A stretch of 64,000 nt of DNA from Oscillospiraceae bacterium (GTDB lineage: Bacteria > Bacillota > Clostridia > Oscillospirales > Ruminococcaceae). The DNA is taken from NCBI GenBank assembly GCA_022791315.1, contig JAAVYW010000038.1, forward strand, positions 1 to 64,000, given 5' to 3'. The position numbers and the translations under genes were made by a program. The notes under the pieces were generated by a model. The model saw nothing but the letters and a program-made list of their open reading frames with translations, did no database searches and was not told where the DNA came from. Within the stretch, counting starts at the first letter, position 1. Each line of letters opens with the position of its first letter. Shown here one piece after another: positions 24,954 to 33,915 of this stretch.

Positions 24954-26123
24954 ATGTCCTATGCCCACCCCATCCGTATCCAGCGGGCCTCGGTGCCTGG
25001 CAGGCGGCTGCTGGCTACCAGTGACCTCCACGGCGAGCCCCAGGTTTTCCGTGCCCTCCTGGACAAAGCGGGCTTCTGCGAGGACGACGTGCTGGTGCTG
25101 GCGGGCGATTTCGTCCGCCATGGCCCCCAGAGCCTGCGCCTGCTGCGGGATGTGATGGCCCTATGCAAGACCCATACCGTCATCCCCCTGTGTGGCAACA
25201 ACGATTTGTATACCCTGGATGCCGTGGAAGGGGAGGGGGAGGAGTGGGAGCAGACGTTCCTCCAAGAGCTGGAGACCCCCAATTCCGCCGTAGGCGATAT
25301 GTGGCGGGAACAGGGCTTCTCTGAACCGCCGGGGCCCGGTGAGGTGGATACCGCCCGCAAACTGCTGCAAAGGGCCTACGCCAGGGAACTGGAATTCCTC
25401 CGGAACCTGCCCGCCATCCTGGACACCGGGGACTATCTCTTTGTCCACGGCGGCCTCACTACCGCCGACTATGAGTCCCTGGAAGGGCAGTCCGCCTATT
25501 CCTGTACCAAGGTGGATGCCTATCTCCAGCGTTTTTCCCTAACCCTGCCCAAGTACTGTGTGGTGGGCCACTGGCCCCTGGCAAATTACCGGGACACTGC
25601 CGACCTCACCCCCATTGTGGCGGCGGAGCGCAGGGTGGTGTCTATCGACGGCGGCTGTGGCGTCCAGCCCCACGGCCAGGCCAATCTCCTCCTCCTTCCC
25701 CGGGAGACGGCCCATCCCGCTGCCCCCCTGATTCCCCCTGACCCCCTGCCCCAGGGCTTTGCCTTCTGGCACGCCGACCTCTTCCCGGTCTATACCGCCC
25801 AAATCCCCCAGCTCGGTGGGCAGACGGAAGGGCCCCTCTGCAATCTCCATTGGGGCGACCAGCTGGTGGATGTGCTGGCTCAGGAGGAGGGGATGCTCCA
25901 TCTGCGCCACCGTACCACCGGCGGCCTCCTCTGGGTGCCGGAGGACTGGGTGTGGGAGGTTCCCGAGGGCCTGGTCTGCCGTGTCACCACCAATGCCACC
26001 CTCCCGGTGGAGCCCGGCGACCGCCTTTCCCTGGTCTGCGCTACAAAGAAGGGGGCCTATGTAAAAAAGGGCTCGGCCTGCGGCTGGTATCTCCCCGGCT
26101 TGGCAGGGCTGGAGCCGGTGTGA
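24954..26123 (+). CDS. Calcineurin-like metallophosphoesterase
   Basis: This is a 389-residue protein. The N-terminal 250 residues carry phosphoesterase motifs: S-D-L-H-G-E, L-A-G-D-F-V-R-H-G, C-G-N-N-D, V-H-G-G-L and V-V-G-H-W-P, consistent with a two-metal PPP/ApaH-like fold. The C-terminal 140 residues form an extra domain with beta-rich sequence that I do not recognise. Substrates could be phosphoproteins, nucleotides or dinucleoside polyphosphates. The start at 24954 follows GGAAAGGAG and lies 22 nt after pyrE, so the two are likely co-transcribed. Confidence 0.87.
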   Translation: MSYAHPIRIQRASVPGRRLLATSDLHGEPQVFRALLDKAGFCEDDVLVLAGDFVRHGPQSLRLLRDVMALCKTHTVIPLCGNNDLYTLDAVEGEGEEWEQTFLQELETPNSAVGDMWREQGFSEPPGPGEVDTARKLLQRAYARELEFLRNLPAILDTGDYLFVHGGLTTADYESLEGQSAYSCTKVDAYLQRFSLTLPKYCVVGHWPLANYRDTADLTPIVAAERRVVSIDGGCGVQPHGQANLLLLPRETAHPAAPLIPPDPLPQGFAFWHADLFPVYTAQIPQLGGQTEGPLCNLHWGDQLVDVLAQEEGMLHLRHRTTGGLLWVPEDWVWEVPEGLVCRVTTNATLPVEPGDRLSLVCATKKGAYVKKGSACGWYLPGLAGLEPV

Positions 26124-26136
26124 AAGAGGGATGCCC

Positions 26137-26334
26137 ATGTTTGAGATACTCTACACCGTCAAACGCATCGACGGCGACTACGCTGTCCTGGTGCCCGAGG
26201 GTGGCGGCCCCGGGGACGAAAACCCTGTGGCCTTAGCACTCCTGCCCCCTGAAACCGACGAGGGCGTCCGCCTCCTGTGCCGGGATTTCGCCTATTCCCT
26301 CTGGGAGGGGACTGAAACCGGCAGGGATAATTGA
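26137..26334 (+). CDS. Small DUF3006-like protein
   Basis: A 65-residue protein starting M-F-E-I-L-Y-T-V-K-R-I-D-G-D-Y-A-V-L-V, which resembles the short DUF3006 proteins (T-V-D-R-I-E-G-D-x-A-V), followed by an acidic tail. The start at 26137 is preferred because AGAGGG ends 7 nt upstream; ATG at 26131 would touch it. It follows the metallophosphoesterase gene by 13 nt. The function of the family is unknown. Confidence 0.6.
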   Translation: MFEILYTVKRIDGDYAVLVPEGGGPGDENPVALALLPPETDEGVRLLCRDFAYSLWEGTETGRDN

Positions 26335-26399
26335 CAACTGGGATGACAAAATAGACAAGATAGACAAAATAATGGCGTGAAAACGAAAAAAATCTTCCG

Positions 26400-26433
26400 T
26401 TGACACTTGACATTTTCCATTATGTGCTATAAA
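26400..26433 (+). promoter_or_regulatory. Candidate promoter of the BlaI-M56 operon
   Basis: Two overlapping TTGACA hexamers (26400-26405 and 26407-26412) precede TATAAA (26428-26433), with spacers of 22 and 15 bp, neither ideal. The site lies about 125 nt upstream of the BlaI start. The duplicated TTGACA could also be part of an operator. No classical TACA-N2-TGTA operator was seen. Confidence 0.45.
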
Positions 26434-26559
26434 ATTGGTGCATAAGATATGAGTGGTTATTTTATAAGCCACTCGTCCGTGTCAGCACTCACCGGCGAGA
26501 AGGGAGGATGCGTTTTCAGGGTCGGCTGGCCGGATTTTGAAAAATGTGGAGGAACTATC

Positions 26560-26994
26560 ATGGCTAATCTGTCGCTATCCGAAATGGAGCGTGACATTCT
26601 GCAAATCCTGTGGCAGGAGGGCCGTGCCCTCAGCCGCCCCGAGATTCTCTCCCATGCGGAGGATAAGTCCTGGAGCCCCAACTCCATCCATCAGGCCCTA
26701 AACAGCATGATGAAAAAGGAAGTGCTGGGCATTGAGGGGATTATTCGCTGTGGCCGTGTCTATGGCCGTACCTATATCCCCCGCATCTCAAAACAGGATT
26801 TAATCTCCTCGGATATGGAACGTCTCATGCCCAATGAGACGTTGGGTAGGCGCCTTCTTGGAGTATTTGCAGCACTGACCGGGAAAGGGGGAGGGATAGA
26901 CGCAGAGACAATAGAACAGCTGCAACAGATGCTAGACAAAGAGCGACAGGAGCTGAAGCACGATGACGGTGGCTTGGCAGCCGATGTTCTCTGA
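26560..26994 (+). CDS. BlaI/MecI/CopY-family repressor
   Basis: This 144-residue winged-helix regulator starts L-S-L-S-E-M-E-R-D-I-L-Q-I-L-W and has W-S-P-N-S-I-H-Q-A-L-N-S-M-M-K-K as recognition helix, the BlaI pattern. Family repressors hold a promoter closed until a partner M56 protease triggers their inactivation. The M56 gene overlaps its 3' end by 32 nt, so they are translationally coupled. The start at 26560 follows GTGGAGGAACT. No beta-lactamase gene is nearby; the regulated genes are probably this operon itself. Confidence 0.9.
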   Translation: MANLSLSEMERDILQILWQEGRALSRPEILSHAEDKSWSPNSIHQALNSMMKKEVLGIEGIIRCGRVYGRTYIPRISKQDLISSDMERLMPNETLGRRLLGVFAALTGKGGGIDAETIEQLQQMLDKERQELKHDDGGLAADVL

Positions 26995-28162
26995 GTTCTC
27001 AGTCTTTACAGCTTTTCTCTTTTTTGCCTCATTCACAGTTTTGTGTTATTGCCTGTTTCGAAAGGCAGATTGGCATATGCTGTGGGCATTAGCCTTAGGA
27101 TTGGTTCTAAGTGTTATGCGTTGTCTGTTCCCAATAGAGATTCCGGGAGCGAGAAATATTCGTTTGCCCGGATTTTTCTCTGATTTCTTCCGTTGGAGTA
27201 AGGTACCTATTTGGGGAAATATATCATTATTTCAATTCCTTTTGCTGCTCTGGGCTATTGGGACTGTCGTCTGTTTATGCTTATTAGTTCAAAATTTTTT
27301 GGGCTGTTTTTTGATTGTTGCCAGAGAAGACTCGGTTCCTAGCCGCCGAATGAGCACGCTCTATGAAGAAGCACTTCAGGAGTTAGGGTGTCAGAAAAAG
27401 GGGAGGTTAATAGTATCTTCTAATATCTTGATACCCTTTAGTATTGGTTATTTCCGTCCCAATGTCCTATTTCCCCGTATCATGGAAAACTGCTCTGACG
27501 AGAGGGTGCGTCTTGCCCTTAAGCATGAGATTTTGCACTATATGTATGGCGACTTATGGATTTCCATGGTTGTGAAAGTCTTGCGTTGTGTTCTCTGGTG
27601 GAATCCGGCAGTCTATTTGCTGTATTTTATTGTTGACTATCTCTCAGAGTTGCGTTGTGATAGCCGCGTCTGTAAAGGTTTAAGGAGTAGACAGATAGTG
27701 GAGTATGGCCAGGTCTTACTTTTTGCTTACCAAAAACAAAGCGAGCAGAGTCGAAGAGATAAGAAAAAGAAGAAATTTTTACATATTGGGGTTATAGGCC
27801 AATCGGAAGAAAAGAAGAGCATGCAAGACAGAGAAGTAAATAGACGCTTTGACCAAATCCGAAAGGCTGTACGAGGAGAACAAAAACAGAACAAGATTTC
27901 TATAGTGGTGGCTGTAGTTATTTGTATATTGTTTTTGGGTTCGTATACGGTGACGTTCCAGACAGGTGAATTTCCATCTGAGGATGAAGTGGGGATGGCT
28001 ATAATGGATTATGAAGATGATAGTAGTTATATCATGAGACGTCCGGACAGAACCTTGGAACTTTTTATCAACCATCAGACATATGGAACTCTTAGCCCGG
28101 AGAAACTCAAAGAGGAGCCGTATGCATCTATGCTGATAGTCGATGTTTATAGGGAGCGTTGA
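26963..28162 (+). CDS. BlaR1-like M56 membrane metallopeptidase
   Basis: The 399-residue protein has four N-terminal membrane helices (within residues 10-120) and the zinc protease motif H-E-I-L-H at 188-192 in the third cytoplasmic segment. E-L-R-C-D near residue 232 supplies the third-ligand region (E-x-x-x-D). A further membrane helix lies near residue 315, followed by an outer domain of only about 85 residues without penicillin-binding motifs. It should sense something other than beta-lactams and act on the BlaI-type repressor. From here to 28406 the DNA is clearly AT-richer than its surroundings, which suggests acquisition. Confidence 0.88.
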   Translation: MTVAWQPMFSEFSVFTAFLFFASFTVLCYCLFRKADWHMLWALALGLVLSVMRCLFPIEIPGARNIRLPGFFSDFFRWSKVPIWGNISLFQFLLLLWAIGTVVCLCLLVQNFLGCFLIVAREDSVPSRRMSTLYEEALQELGCQKKGRLIVSSNILIPFSIGYFRPNVLFPRIMENCSDERVRLALKHEILHYMYGDLWISMVVKVLRCVLWWNPAVYLLYFIVDYLSELRCDSRVCKGLRSRQIVEYGQVLLFAYQKQSEQSRRDKKKKKFLHIGVIGQSEEKKSMQDREVNRRFDQIRKAVRGEQKQNKISIVVAVVICILFLGSYTVTFQTGEFPSEDEVGMAIMDYEDDSSYIMRRPDRTLELFINHQTYGTLSPEKLKEEPYASMLIVDVYRER

Positions 28163-28169
28163 TATTATT

Positions 28170-28406
28170 ATGAAGAAGTTTGTAATTTGGCTATTCGTTT
28201 TGATAATGGCTTTTGTAATGAATGCCGTCCCAGCTTTAGCTGCCGCTGATGCCGCTATTATTGCGAGCGCTCAAACAGAGATTAGTCCGAGAGCGGAAGA
28301 GACCGTTTGGTACGTGCGTTATGTAGATGGCAAAAGGCAAAGACGCCTTTGGTCTATAACTTATGGATATTGGCTCACCGATTGGATGGACTGGCCGGAG
28401 AACTAA
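28170..28406 (+). CDS. Small exported peptide downstream of M56 sensor
   Basis: The 78-residue product has a classical signal peptide (M-K-K-F-V-I-W-L-F ... A-V-P-A-L-A-A, residues 1-24). The mature part contains I-S-P-R-A-E-E-T, a linker R-Y-V-D-G-K-R-Q-R-R-L-W-S and aromatic W-L-T-D-W-M-D-W at the C terminus. I have seen similar R-L-W-S-x-T-x-G-x-W-L-T-D-W tails on small exported proteins of Clostridia, without assigned function. An ATG at 28143 inside the M56 gene would extend it but spoil the signal peptide. The 3' position after BlaI and M56 suggests it is sensed or secreted by that system. Confidence 0.7.
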   Translation: MKKFVIWLFVLIMAFVMNAVPALAAADAAIIASAQTEISPRAEETVWYVRYVDGKRQRRLWSITYGYWLTDWMDWPEN

Positions 28407-28475
28407 TTGGCTGGATTATTAGCATCCACCACCTAAACTTGAAATTTCAGCAAAACTTTTTTGCTTATCAGTTAG

Positions 28476-28509
28476 AAAAGTCCTTGGCATGAAATGCCAA
28501 GGACTTTTT
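28476..28509 (+). terminator. Terminator of the BlaI-M56-peptide operon
   Basis: AAAAGTCCTTGGCAT (28476-28490) pairs perfectly with ATGCCAAGGACTTTT (28494-28508) around GAA, and the right arm merges into a T-run. Confidence 0.9.
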
Positions 28510-28664
28510 CTCTCCCCCTAACAAACCTCTCCCCACTTCCAATTCCTCTAACGCCCGCACCGCCTCTGCCCGGTTCTTCCGCCGGGCACATCGCTTCGCC
28601 TCCCCCTCCCCAGCAGCACTTGCTATCTCTTCGGCCAGGATAGGAAAAACCTGGAAAGCGAAAG

Positions 28665-28697
28665 AACAGCCCCTCTCCATAACGGAGAGGGGCTGTT
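28665..28697 (-). terminator. Terminator of the hybrid histidine kinase gene
   Basis: AACAGCCCCTCTCC (28665-28678) and GGAGAGGGGCTGTT (28684-28697) form a perfect 14-bp stem with a 5-nt loop just beyond the kinase stop codon. On the minus strand it is followed by CTTTCGCTTT, a weak U-run. The 150 bp between this and the previous terminator hold no convincing gene. Confidence 0.7.
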
Positions 28698-28712
28698 TAC
28701 CATTACCAATAG

Positions 28713-31637
28713 TTATATCTCCCGCCGGTTCTCCTCCATCACTCCCTGGAGTTTAGCCACAGTGGCCTTCAGCTTATCCAGGTCAATGGGCTTGGCGGTA
28801 TGGGCGTTCATCCCGGCGGCCAGGGCAGTCTGCACATCCTCCTCAAAGGCGTTGGCGGTCATAGCTATAATGGGGATGGCCTTGGACAGGGGATGGCTCC
28901 CGGCCCGGATGGCCTTGGTGGCCTCATAGCCGTTCATCACCGGCATCTGCACGTCCATAAAAATCAGGTCAAATTCACCGGGAACTGAGGCGGCAAAGCG
29001 CTCCACTGCCGCCTTCCCGTTGGGGACAACCTGGCACTCCATCCCCTCCATTTCCAGCAGCTCCTGTAGGATTTCGGCATTGATTTCGTTGTCTTCTGCC
29101 GCCAGCACCTTGAGCCCTGCCAGGGAGAAATCCTCCTGCTCCGGCTGGGGCTCCCCGCCGCTGCCGTCCAGCAGCTGGGACATCGCCCGCTGCAAGCTGG
29201 AGCGGAAAAAGGGCTTGGGCAGGAACATGTCGATGCCCTGGCCCTTTCCCGCTTCCCTGGCGTCCTCCAGGTCGTGGGAGGTGAGGATGAGGATGGGCAC
29301 ATCGTCCCCCACGGCCTCCCGGATGCGCCGGGCGGTTTCCAGCCCGTCCATCCCCGGCATCTGCCAGTCGGTGAGGATGATATGGAACTCCTGGCCCTTT
29401 TGGCAGGCCTGGGCCGCCATCTCCACCGCCTTTGCGCCGCTGGTGGCGTAGGCCACCTCCACCCCAGTGTCCTCCATAGCGCTCTGGATCCCTAAGCAGA
29501 TGTCCTCTTCATCGTCCACAGCCAGCAGCCGGGTGATGCTGTGGCGCAGCCAAAAGGCGTCGTCCTGTTCCAGGCCCGCCACTGCCAGCTCTGCCTCCAC
29601 GGTAAAGGTGCTGCCCTTGCCCAGCTGGCTCTCCACCGAGATAGTGCCCCCCATTAAATCCACAATGTTCTTGGTAATCGCCATGCCCAGCCCAGTCCCC
29701 TGGATTTCCCGGGTGGCGTCAGTAATCTCCCGGGCAAAGGGGTCAAAGATGGTGCGCACAAAGCCCTCGCTCATCCCAAAGCCGTTGTCCGATATGATAA
29801 AGCGCAGGTGGGCCCGGTGGGAGGCATTCTGGGAGAGCCTCTGCACTGTCAGCCCGATTTGCCCCCCTTCCTGGGTGTATTTCACCGCGTTGGAGAGCAG
29901 GTTGATAAGCACTTGGTTCAGCCGCAGCTTATCGCCCAGCAGCGTCTCCGGCAGGCTGCCCTTGGTGTAGAGCTCAAAGCTCTGCCCTTTGGCCTTGGCC
30001 TGGGGCAGCATCATGGTGTAGAGCTCATCCACCAGCTGGGGCAGGGAGAACTCCTGCATATTCAGCGAGGTCTTGCCGCTCTCGATTTTGCTCATGTCCA
30101 AGATGTCGTTGATAAGGCTCAACAGGTGCTGGCTGGAGGAGGCGATTTTCCGGGTGTATTCCCGCACCCGGTCCGGGTTCTCCGCATCCCGCCCCAGGAG
30201 CACGGCAAAGCCCACAATGGCGTTCATGGGCGTGCGGATGTCGTGGGACATGTTGGACAGGAAATTGCTCTTGGCCTCGTTGGCGGCCTTGGCGGTGTGG
30301 AGGGCGTCATCCAGGGCCAGGACCATCTGCCGTTCCTTGGTACGGTCGGAGAGCATGAGGATAAACTGGTCCTGCCGCCCCAGGGAACACCGGTGCAGCA
30401 GCTGCTTAAACCAGCGGGGTTCCCGGCTCTGGGCGTGTACCATCTCCTGTTCGCCGGTCCAGGCGCCGCCCATGGGCACCTCTGCCAGTAGCTCCGGGGA
30501 AAGCCCCTCCTCTGCGAAGAGCAGGGGGCGCACATCGCCGCGGATGGCTGCCTCCTCCAACCCCAGCACCCGCTCTAGGTTGGGGCTCACGTATTCGGCG
30601 GTGAAGTCCTCAGGGGAGAAGAGGATGAAAATATCCTCCGTGTTCTCTGTCAGCAGGTCAAAGAGCTGTTCCCGGGCACGGATTTCCCGGTTTTTTTCCT
30701 GCATCCGACGCCGGTTCCCCAGCACCAGGAACACCGCGACCCCCACGGCGATGATACTAAAGAGCAGGGCCATCACTGCCAGCGTCACCAGGGTAAAGCG
30801 GTTCATGCTGGCGTTCACCACATCCACCGGCGCAGTGCTCACCAGCACCCAGTCGGAGAACCCCACCGGCTGGTAGGAGAGATAGTGGCGCACCCCGCCC
30901 AGGCGGCACACCAGGGTACTGCTGCCGCCAGCCTTCCAGTCCGCAGCCACATCCTCGGCATCGAAATCGGAAAAGGCCCCCTCCCGGCGCAGGTAGGCCA
31001 GGAAGTTATAGGGCTGCTCCTCCCGAGTTAAGGAGGAAAAGAGGATACGCCCGTCAGGGTAGGTGACAAAGCAGTTGCTCTGCCCGTCAAAGGCCTGGAT
31101 GCTGAGCCCCGCCGTCATGTCCGCCGAGCTGAAACTAATCCCCATAGCCGTGTAGTCAAATCCCTGATACTGCCCTGGCGTCACCGGTACAGCGAAGACG
31201 GTAATTTGGTCGGTGCCAGGCGTTACGGTGTCTGCCACGATGTTTTCCCGCGCCTCAGTTAGCTGGGGGAGCTCTTCCCCCAGGTTTAGGTAGCCGGTAT
31301 CCCCCTTCTCGGTGATGTACTGCCCGTCCTGGTCCAAGAGGTAAAAGCCGGTGAAGCGCCAGTCCTCCCGTTCTTCCTGCACAAAGGCGGCCAGCTCCTG
31401 GGGGTCTCGCACGGCCACGTCCTCGATATAAGGCCGCCATCCCCGCAGCAGCCGCCAGTTCTTGGTGACAGTGGAGCGGAAGGTGCCGTTGATTTGGGTG
31501 TAGATTTCTTCCAGATGGCTCACGCTCTCCTGATAAATCTGCCGTGAGGCAAACCGGGAATAGGCGGTGCTGATGAGGATTACTGCGGCCAGGGCAGCCA
31601 TTGCCGCCAGGGCCCACAGCAGTTTCTTGCGTGCCAT
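28713..31637 (-). CDS. Hybrid sensor histidine kinase with two receiver domains
   Basis: A 974-residue membrane sensor. A membrane helix lies at residues 7-25, an extracellular dCache-like domain to about 280, and a second helix at 281-306. A PAS-like region precedes the HisKA domain with phospho-acceptor His465 (S-N-M-S-H-D-I-R-T-P). The ATPase domain has N-L-L-S-N-A-V-K-Y, D-N-G-F-G-M and G-T-G-L-G-M. Two receiver domains follow (I-L-T-D-W-Q-M-P-G-M-D-G and I-F-M-D-V-Q-M-P-V-M-N-G). No DNA-binding output is present. The upstream gene encodes a binding-protein-like lipoprotein, and the two are co-oriented with a 115-nt gap, so the lipoprotein may feed ligand information to this kinase. Confidence 0.92.
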   Translation of the reverse strand: MARKKLLWALAAMAALAAVILISTAYSRFASRQIYQESVSHLEEIYTQINGTFRSTVTKNWRLLRGWRPYIEDVAVRDPQELAAFVQEEREDWRFTGFYLLDQDGQYITEKGDTGYLNLGEELPQLTEARENIVADTVTPGTDQITVFAVPVTPGQYQGFDYTAMGISFSSADMTAGLSIQAFDGQSNCFVTYPDGRILFSSLTREEQPYNFLAYLRREGAFSDFDAEDVAADWKAGGSSTLVCRLGGVRHYLSYQPVGFSDWVLVSTAPVDVVNASMNRFTLVTLAVMALLFSIIAVGVAVFLVLGNRRRMQEKNREIRAREQLFDLLTENTEDIFILFSPEDFTAEYVSPNLERVLGLEEAAIRGDVRPLLFAEEGLSPELLAEVPMGGAWTGEQEMVHAQSREPRWFKQLLHRCSLGRQDQFILMLSDRTKERQMVLALDDALHTAKAANEAKSNFLSNMSHDIRTPMNAIVGFAVLLGRDAENPDRVREYTRKIASSSQHLLSLINDILDMSKIESGKTSLNMQEFSLPQLVDELYTMMLPQAKAKGQSFELYTKGSLPETLLGDKLRLNQVLINLLSNAVKYTQEGGQIGLTVQRLSQNASHRAHLRFIISDNGFGMSEGFVRTIFDPFAREITDATREIQGTGLGMAITKNIVDLMGGTISVESQLGKGSTFTVEAELAVAGLEQDDAFWLRHSITRLLAVDDEEDICLGIQSAMEDTGVEVAYATSGAKAVEMAAQACQKGQEFHIILTDWQMPGMDGLETARRIREAVGDDVPILILTSHDLEDAREAGKGQGIDMFLPKPFFRSSLQRAMSQLLDGSGGEPQPEQEDFSLAGLKVLAAEDNEINAEILQELLEMEGMECQVVPNGKAAVERFAASVPGEFDLIFMDVQMPVMNGYEATKAIRAGSHPLSKAIPIIAMTANAFEEDVQTALAAGMNAHTAKPIDLDKLKATVAKLQGVMEENRREI

Positions 31638-31752
31638 GAATCGTTCCTCCTAGTGTTTGCTTGCGGGTTTCAGTGGCCTTTCTTTTTGGGTTCCGCCCCA
31701 TCTGGGGGCCGGGGCTAAACTACCGGCTTGGCCCCAGCCATAGAGATAGCCC

Positions 31753-33591
31753 TCAACGCAGGGCGATGTAGGGGGTGGGCTCCAAGGGCTGGTTGCCCTC
31801 CTTCAGGTACTCCACCCACAGGGTGCGGGCGTAGTCCTCAGTGGCGGTAAAGCGGCCTTCATAGCCCTCCCCCAGGGCGGCCTCTGCCAGCGGCTGGAAC
31901 CCGGCGGGCAGGTCCACCAGCGCCAGGCTGTAGACGGCCTCGTCGTCCAGCGGCGTGCCGTCCAGCAGCACATCCTCTAAATGGTAGCCCTCTTCGTCCC
32001 GCAGCACCACCAGGGTACACCCGCTGGCAAGGGGGAGCGTCTGGTTGCTAAAGGGGTCGCTGTAGATGCCATAGCCCTCCACAGCCAGCCGGGCCAGCTC
32101 CCGGATTTCCCGGCCCGTAAAGCTGCCGCTGTAGATGCGGTTGCCGCCGGCCTGCATGGTGTCGTTCAGCTGCTGCTCTGTGTATTCCCCTGCAAAGAGG
32201 GAGCCGGTGCACAGGAAAGAGGGGGCCAGCAGGACCTGGCATCCGCTGATGTCTCGCAGGGTGTTGGCAATCGCCGAACCTGCCTGGTTCCCCGCCTCTT
32301 GGTCAAAGCTCACCGGGTATCCCTTTTCCAGTACTGCCGCAGTCTCCTGGTCTGCCGGCGGGTCTGCCAGGGAGGCGTCCATGCGCTCATAGGCACCCTG
32401 GGCGTCCAATTCCCCCCGCAGCATCCCCCACACGGCCTCCTGGGCTGCCATCTGTAAGGGCGTGCAGGACATGAGGATATAGAGATGGTTTTGCTCTATC
32501 ACGGGAGCCAGGTTCTGCATAGCGTCGGGGAGCGCCGCCTTCACACCCCGGTGGAAGGGCAGCAGGTAGATGTACTCCCCAGCCGTCAGCGCCTGATACC
32601 CCTCTAGGGAGAACATGGCGTCCAGCACCCGCAGGGCAAGTTCCCTTTTCTCTCCCTCCAGCGCGCCGTTCAGCGCCACATAGAAGCGGGGGGTTGTCAG
32701 CAGCCAGTTGTCCTCCTCTGTGCCCCCAAAGTAGGGCAGCAGCACACAGTTTACATGCTGGGAGTAAGAGGAGAGCTCGCTGGCCATACCCCGCACCATG
32801 GGAATTTTCCCCGCAGTAAAGTCCTCCAGCGTAGCGGTGAAGCCCCGCTCGATTTCGGCCTCCCCCATACGGGAGTCCTCCAGGAAGCGGGCAAACCGGT
32901 CAAAGACCGGCCGCCACACCGCCTCCTCCAAGCGGTCGGTCCCGCCCCGCTCGTATTCCCGCCGCCACTCCACGCCCTGGCGGCTAATCAGGGTGGGGAT
33001 TGCCCAGCCCTCCAAGGTGTAGAGGCAGGTGTAGGGGTACTTGTAGTCGCTGGTATAGGGCTGGATTCCCTCCTGGGCAAAGGCCTCGCAGGCCGCGGCA
33101 AAGCTCTCGTAGTCTGTGGGCAGGGGAATCCCATACTGTTCAAAGAGGTCGGTGTTGGCGATAATGCCATTGGCATTGCCCCCGGCAGGCAGCCAGTAGA
33201 CGTTTCCCTCGCTGTCCCGCAGGTTCTCCAGATAGGTATCGTAAAAAGAGGAGGCTGTCTCCGTCCCGCTCAAGTCCATCAAATGGTCGTTGAGCTCCAC
33301 GGAGTCCCGCATGGGCAGCCCGCCGCTGAGGGTCATGATGTCGGGCAGTTCCCCCTTTTCCTGGTGCAGCAGGTAGAAGTCCACCGAGCCCCGCCCTACG
33401 ACAAATTCCAGCTCTGCCTCCGGCACCATTTTCTGTAGGGTAGGGGCGTAGTCCCCCAGCAGGCTGGCGTTTGGCAGATAGACCGTCAGCCGCGGCTTTA
33501 GCCGCGTGCCCCCGCCCTGCCCCATACACCCGCACAACCCAAAGAGCATTGCAGCTGCCAAAAAGCCAAAAATCCATCGCTGTTTTCTCAT
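31753..33591 (-). CDS. Extracellular solute-binding lipoprotein with 5'-nucleotidase-C-like tail
   Basis: The 612-residue lipoprotein has signal and lipobox L-F-G-L-C-G-C near residue 23. Residues 35-430 resemble family 1 solute-binding proteins, with L-P-A-G-G-N-A-N-G-I-I-A-N-T-D-L-F and Y-G-I-P-L-P-T-D-Y-E-S-F. The C-terminal 200 residues resemble the 5'-nucleotidase C-terminal domain: I-Y-S-G-S-F-T-G-R-E-I-R-E-L, D-G-T-P-L-D-D-E-A-V-Y-S-L-A. No transporter permease is adjacent; a hybrid kinase is. I infer a sensory co-receptor role. The start at 33591 follows GGGAGGAGG. Confidence 0.82.
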   Translation of the reverse strand: MRKQRWIFGFLAAAMLFGLCGCMGQGGGTRLKPRLTVYLPNASLLGDYAPTLQKMVPEAELEFVVGRGSVDFYLLHQEKGELPDIMTLSGGLPMRDSVELNDHLMDLSGTETASSFYDTYLENLRDSEGNVYWLPAGGNANGIIANTDLFEQYGIPLPTDYESFAAACEAFAQEGIQPYTSDYKYPYTCLYTLEGWAIPTLISRQGVEWRREYERGGTDRLEEAVWRPVFDRFARFLEDSRMGEAEIERGFTATLEDFTAGKIPMVRGMASELSSYSQHVNCVLLPYFGGTEEDNWLLTTPRFYVALNGALEGEKRELALRVLDAMFSLEGYQALTAGEYIYLLPFHRGVKAALPDAMQNLAPVIEQNHLYILMSCTPLQMAAQEAVWGMLRGELDAQGAYERMDASLADPPADQETAAVLEKGYPVSFDQEAGNQAGSAIANTLRDISGCQVLLAPSFLCTGSLFAGEYTEQQLNDTMQAGGNRIYSGSFTGREIRELARLAVEGYGIYSDPFSNQTLPLASGCTLVVLRDEEGYHLEDVLLDGTPLDDEAVYSLALVDLPAGFQPLAEAALGEGYEGRFTATEDYARTLWVEYLKEGNQPLEPTPYIALR

Positions 33592-33833
33592 AACCGGCCT
33601 CCTCCCAATGTCCGGATACCATGCCGCAAACCGGCATAAAAATCCCATCCTAATTATGGATATTATAACAGTTTTCCCCCCTGCTTGCAATAGGGGATAC
33701 CCAACGGGCCGCCCATTTTCCTCCCCATAGGGAAGGGGGCACTTTCCCCTCCACCCTATGCCGTTCTCCCCATGTTTGTGAGAGCCTTTCACCCCACGCC
33801 CCCTACCCCTGTTTACAAAATCGCAAAAAACTA

Positions 33834-33862
33834 TTGACAAAATCGCAAAAATATGGTATCTT
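33834..33862 (+). promoter_or_regulatory. Promoter of the leader peptide-ABC exporter operon
   Basis: TTGACA (33834-33839) and TATCTT (33857-33862) have a 17-bp spacer, 53 nt before the leader ORF. Confidence 0.75.
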
Positions 33863-33915
33863 TAAAAAACGTGATTGAGAACACAAACTAAGAGCCAGGA
33901 AAGGAGGTGCGGTCT

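Noticed and set aside
28468..28680. 70-codon minus-strand frame between two terminators
   Set aside because: It begins inside one terminator hairpin and ends inside the other, and has no recognisable family; considered chance.
31638..31752. Possible c-di-GMP-I-like riboswitch between the lipoprotein and kinase genes
   Set aside because: Only a GGTAG-like string and GC-rich dyads match; the conserved GCAAA and receptor segments are absent.
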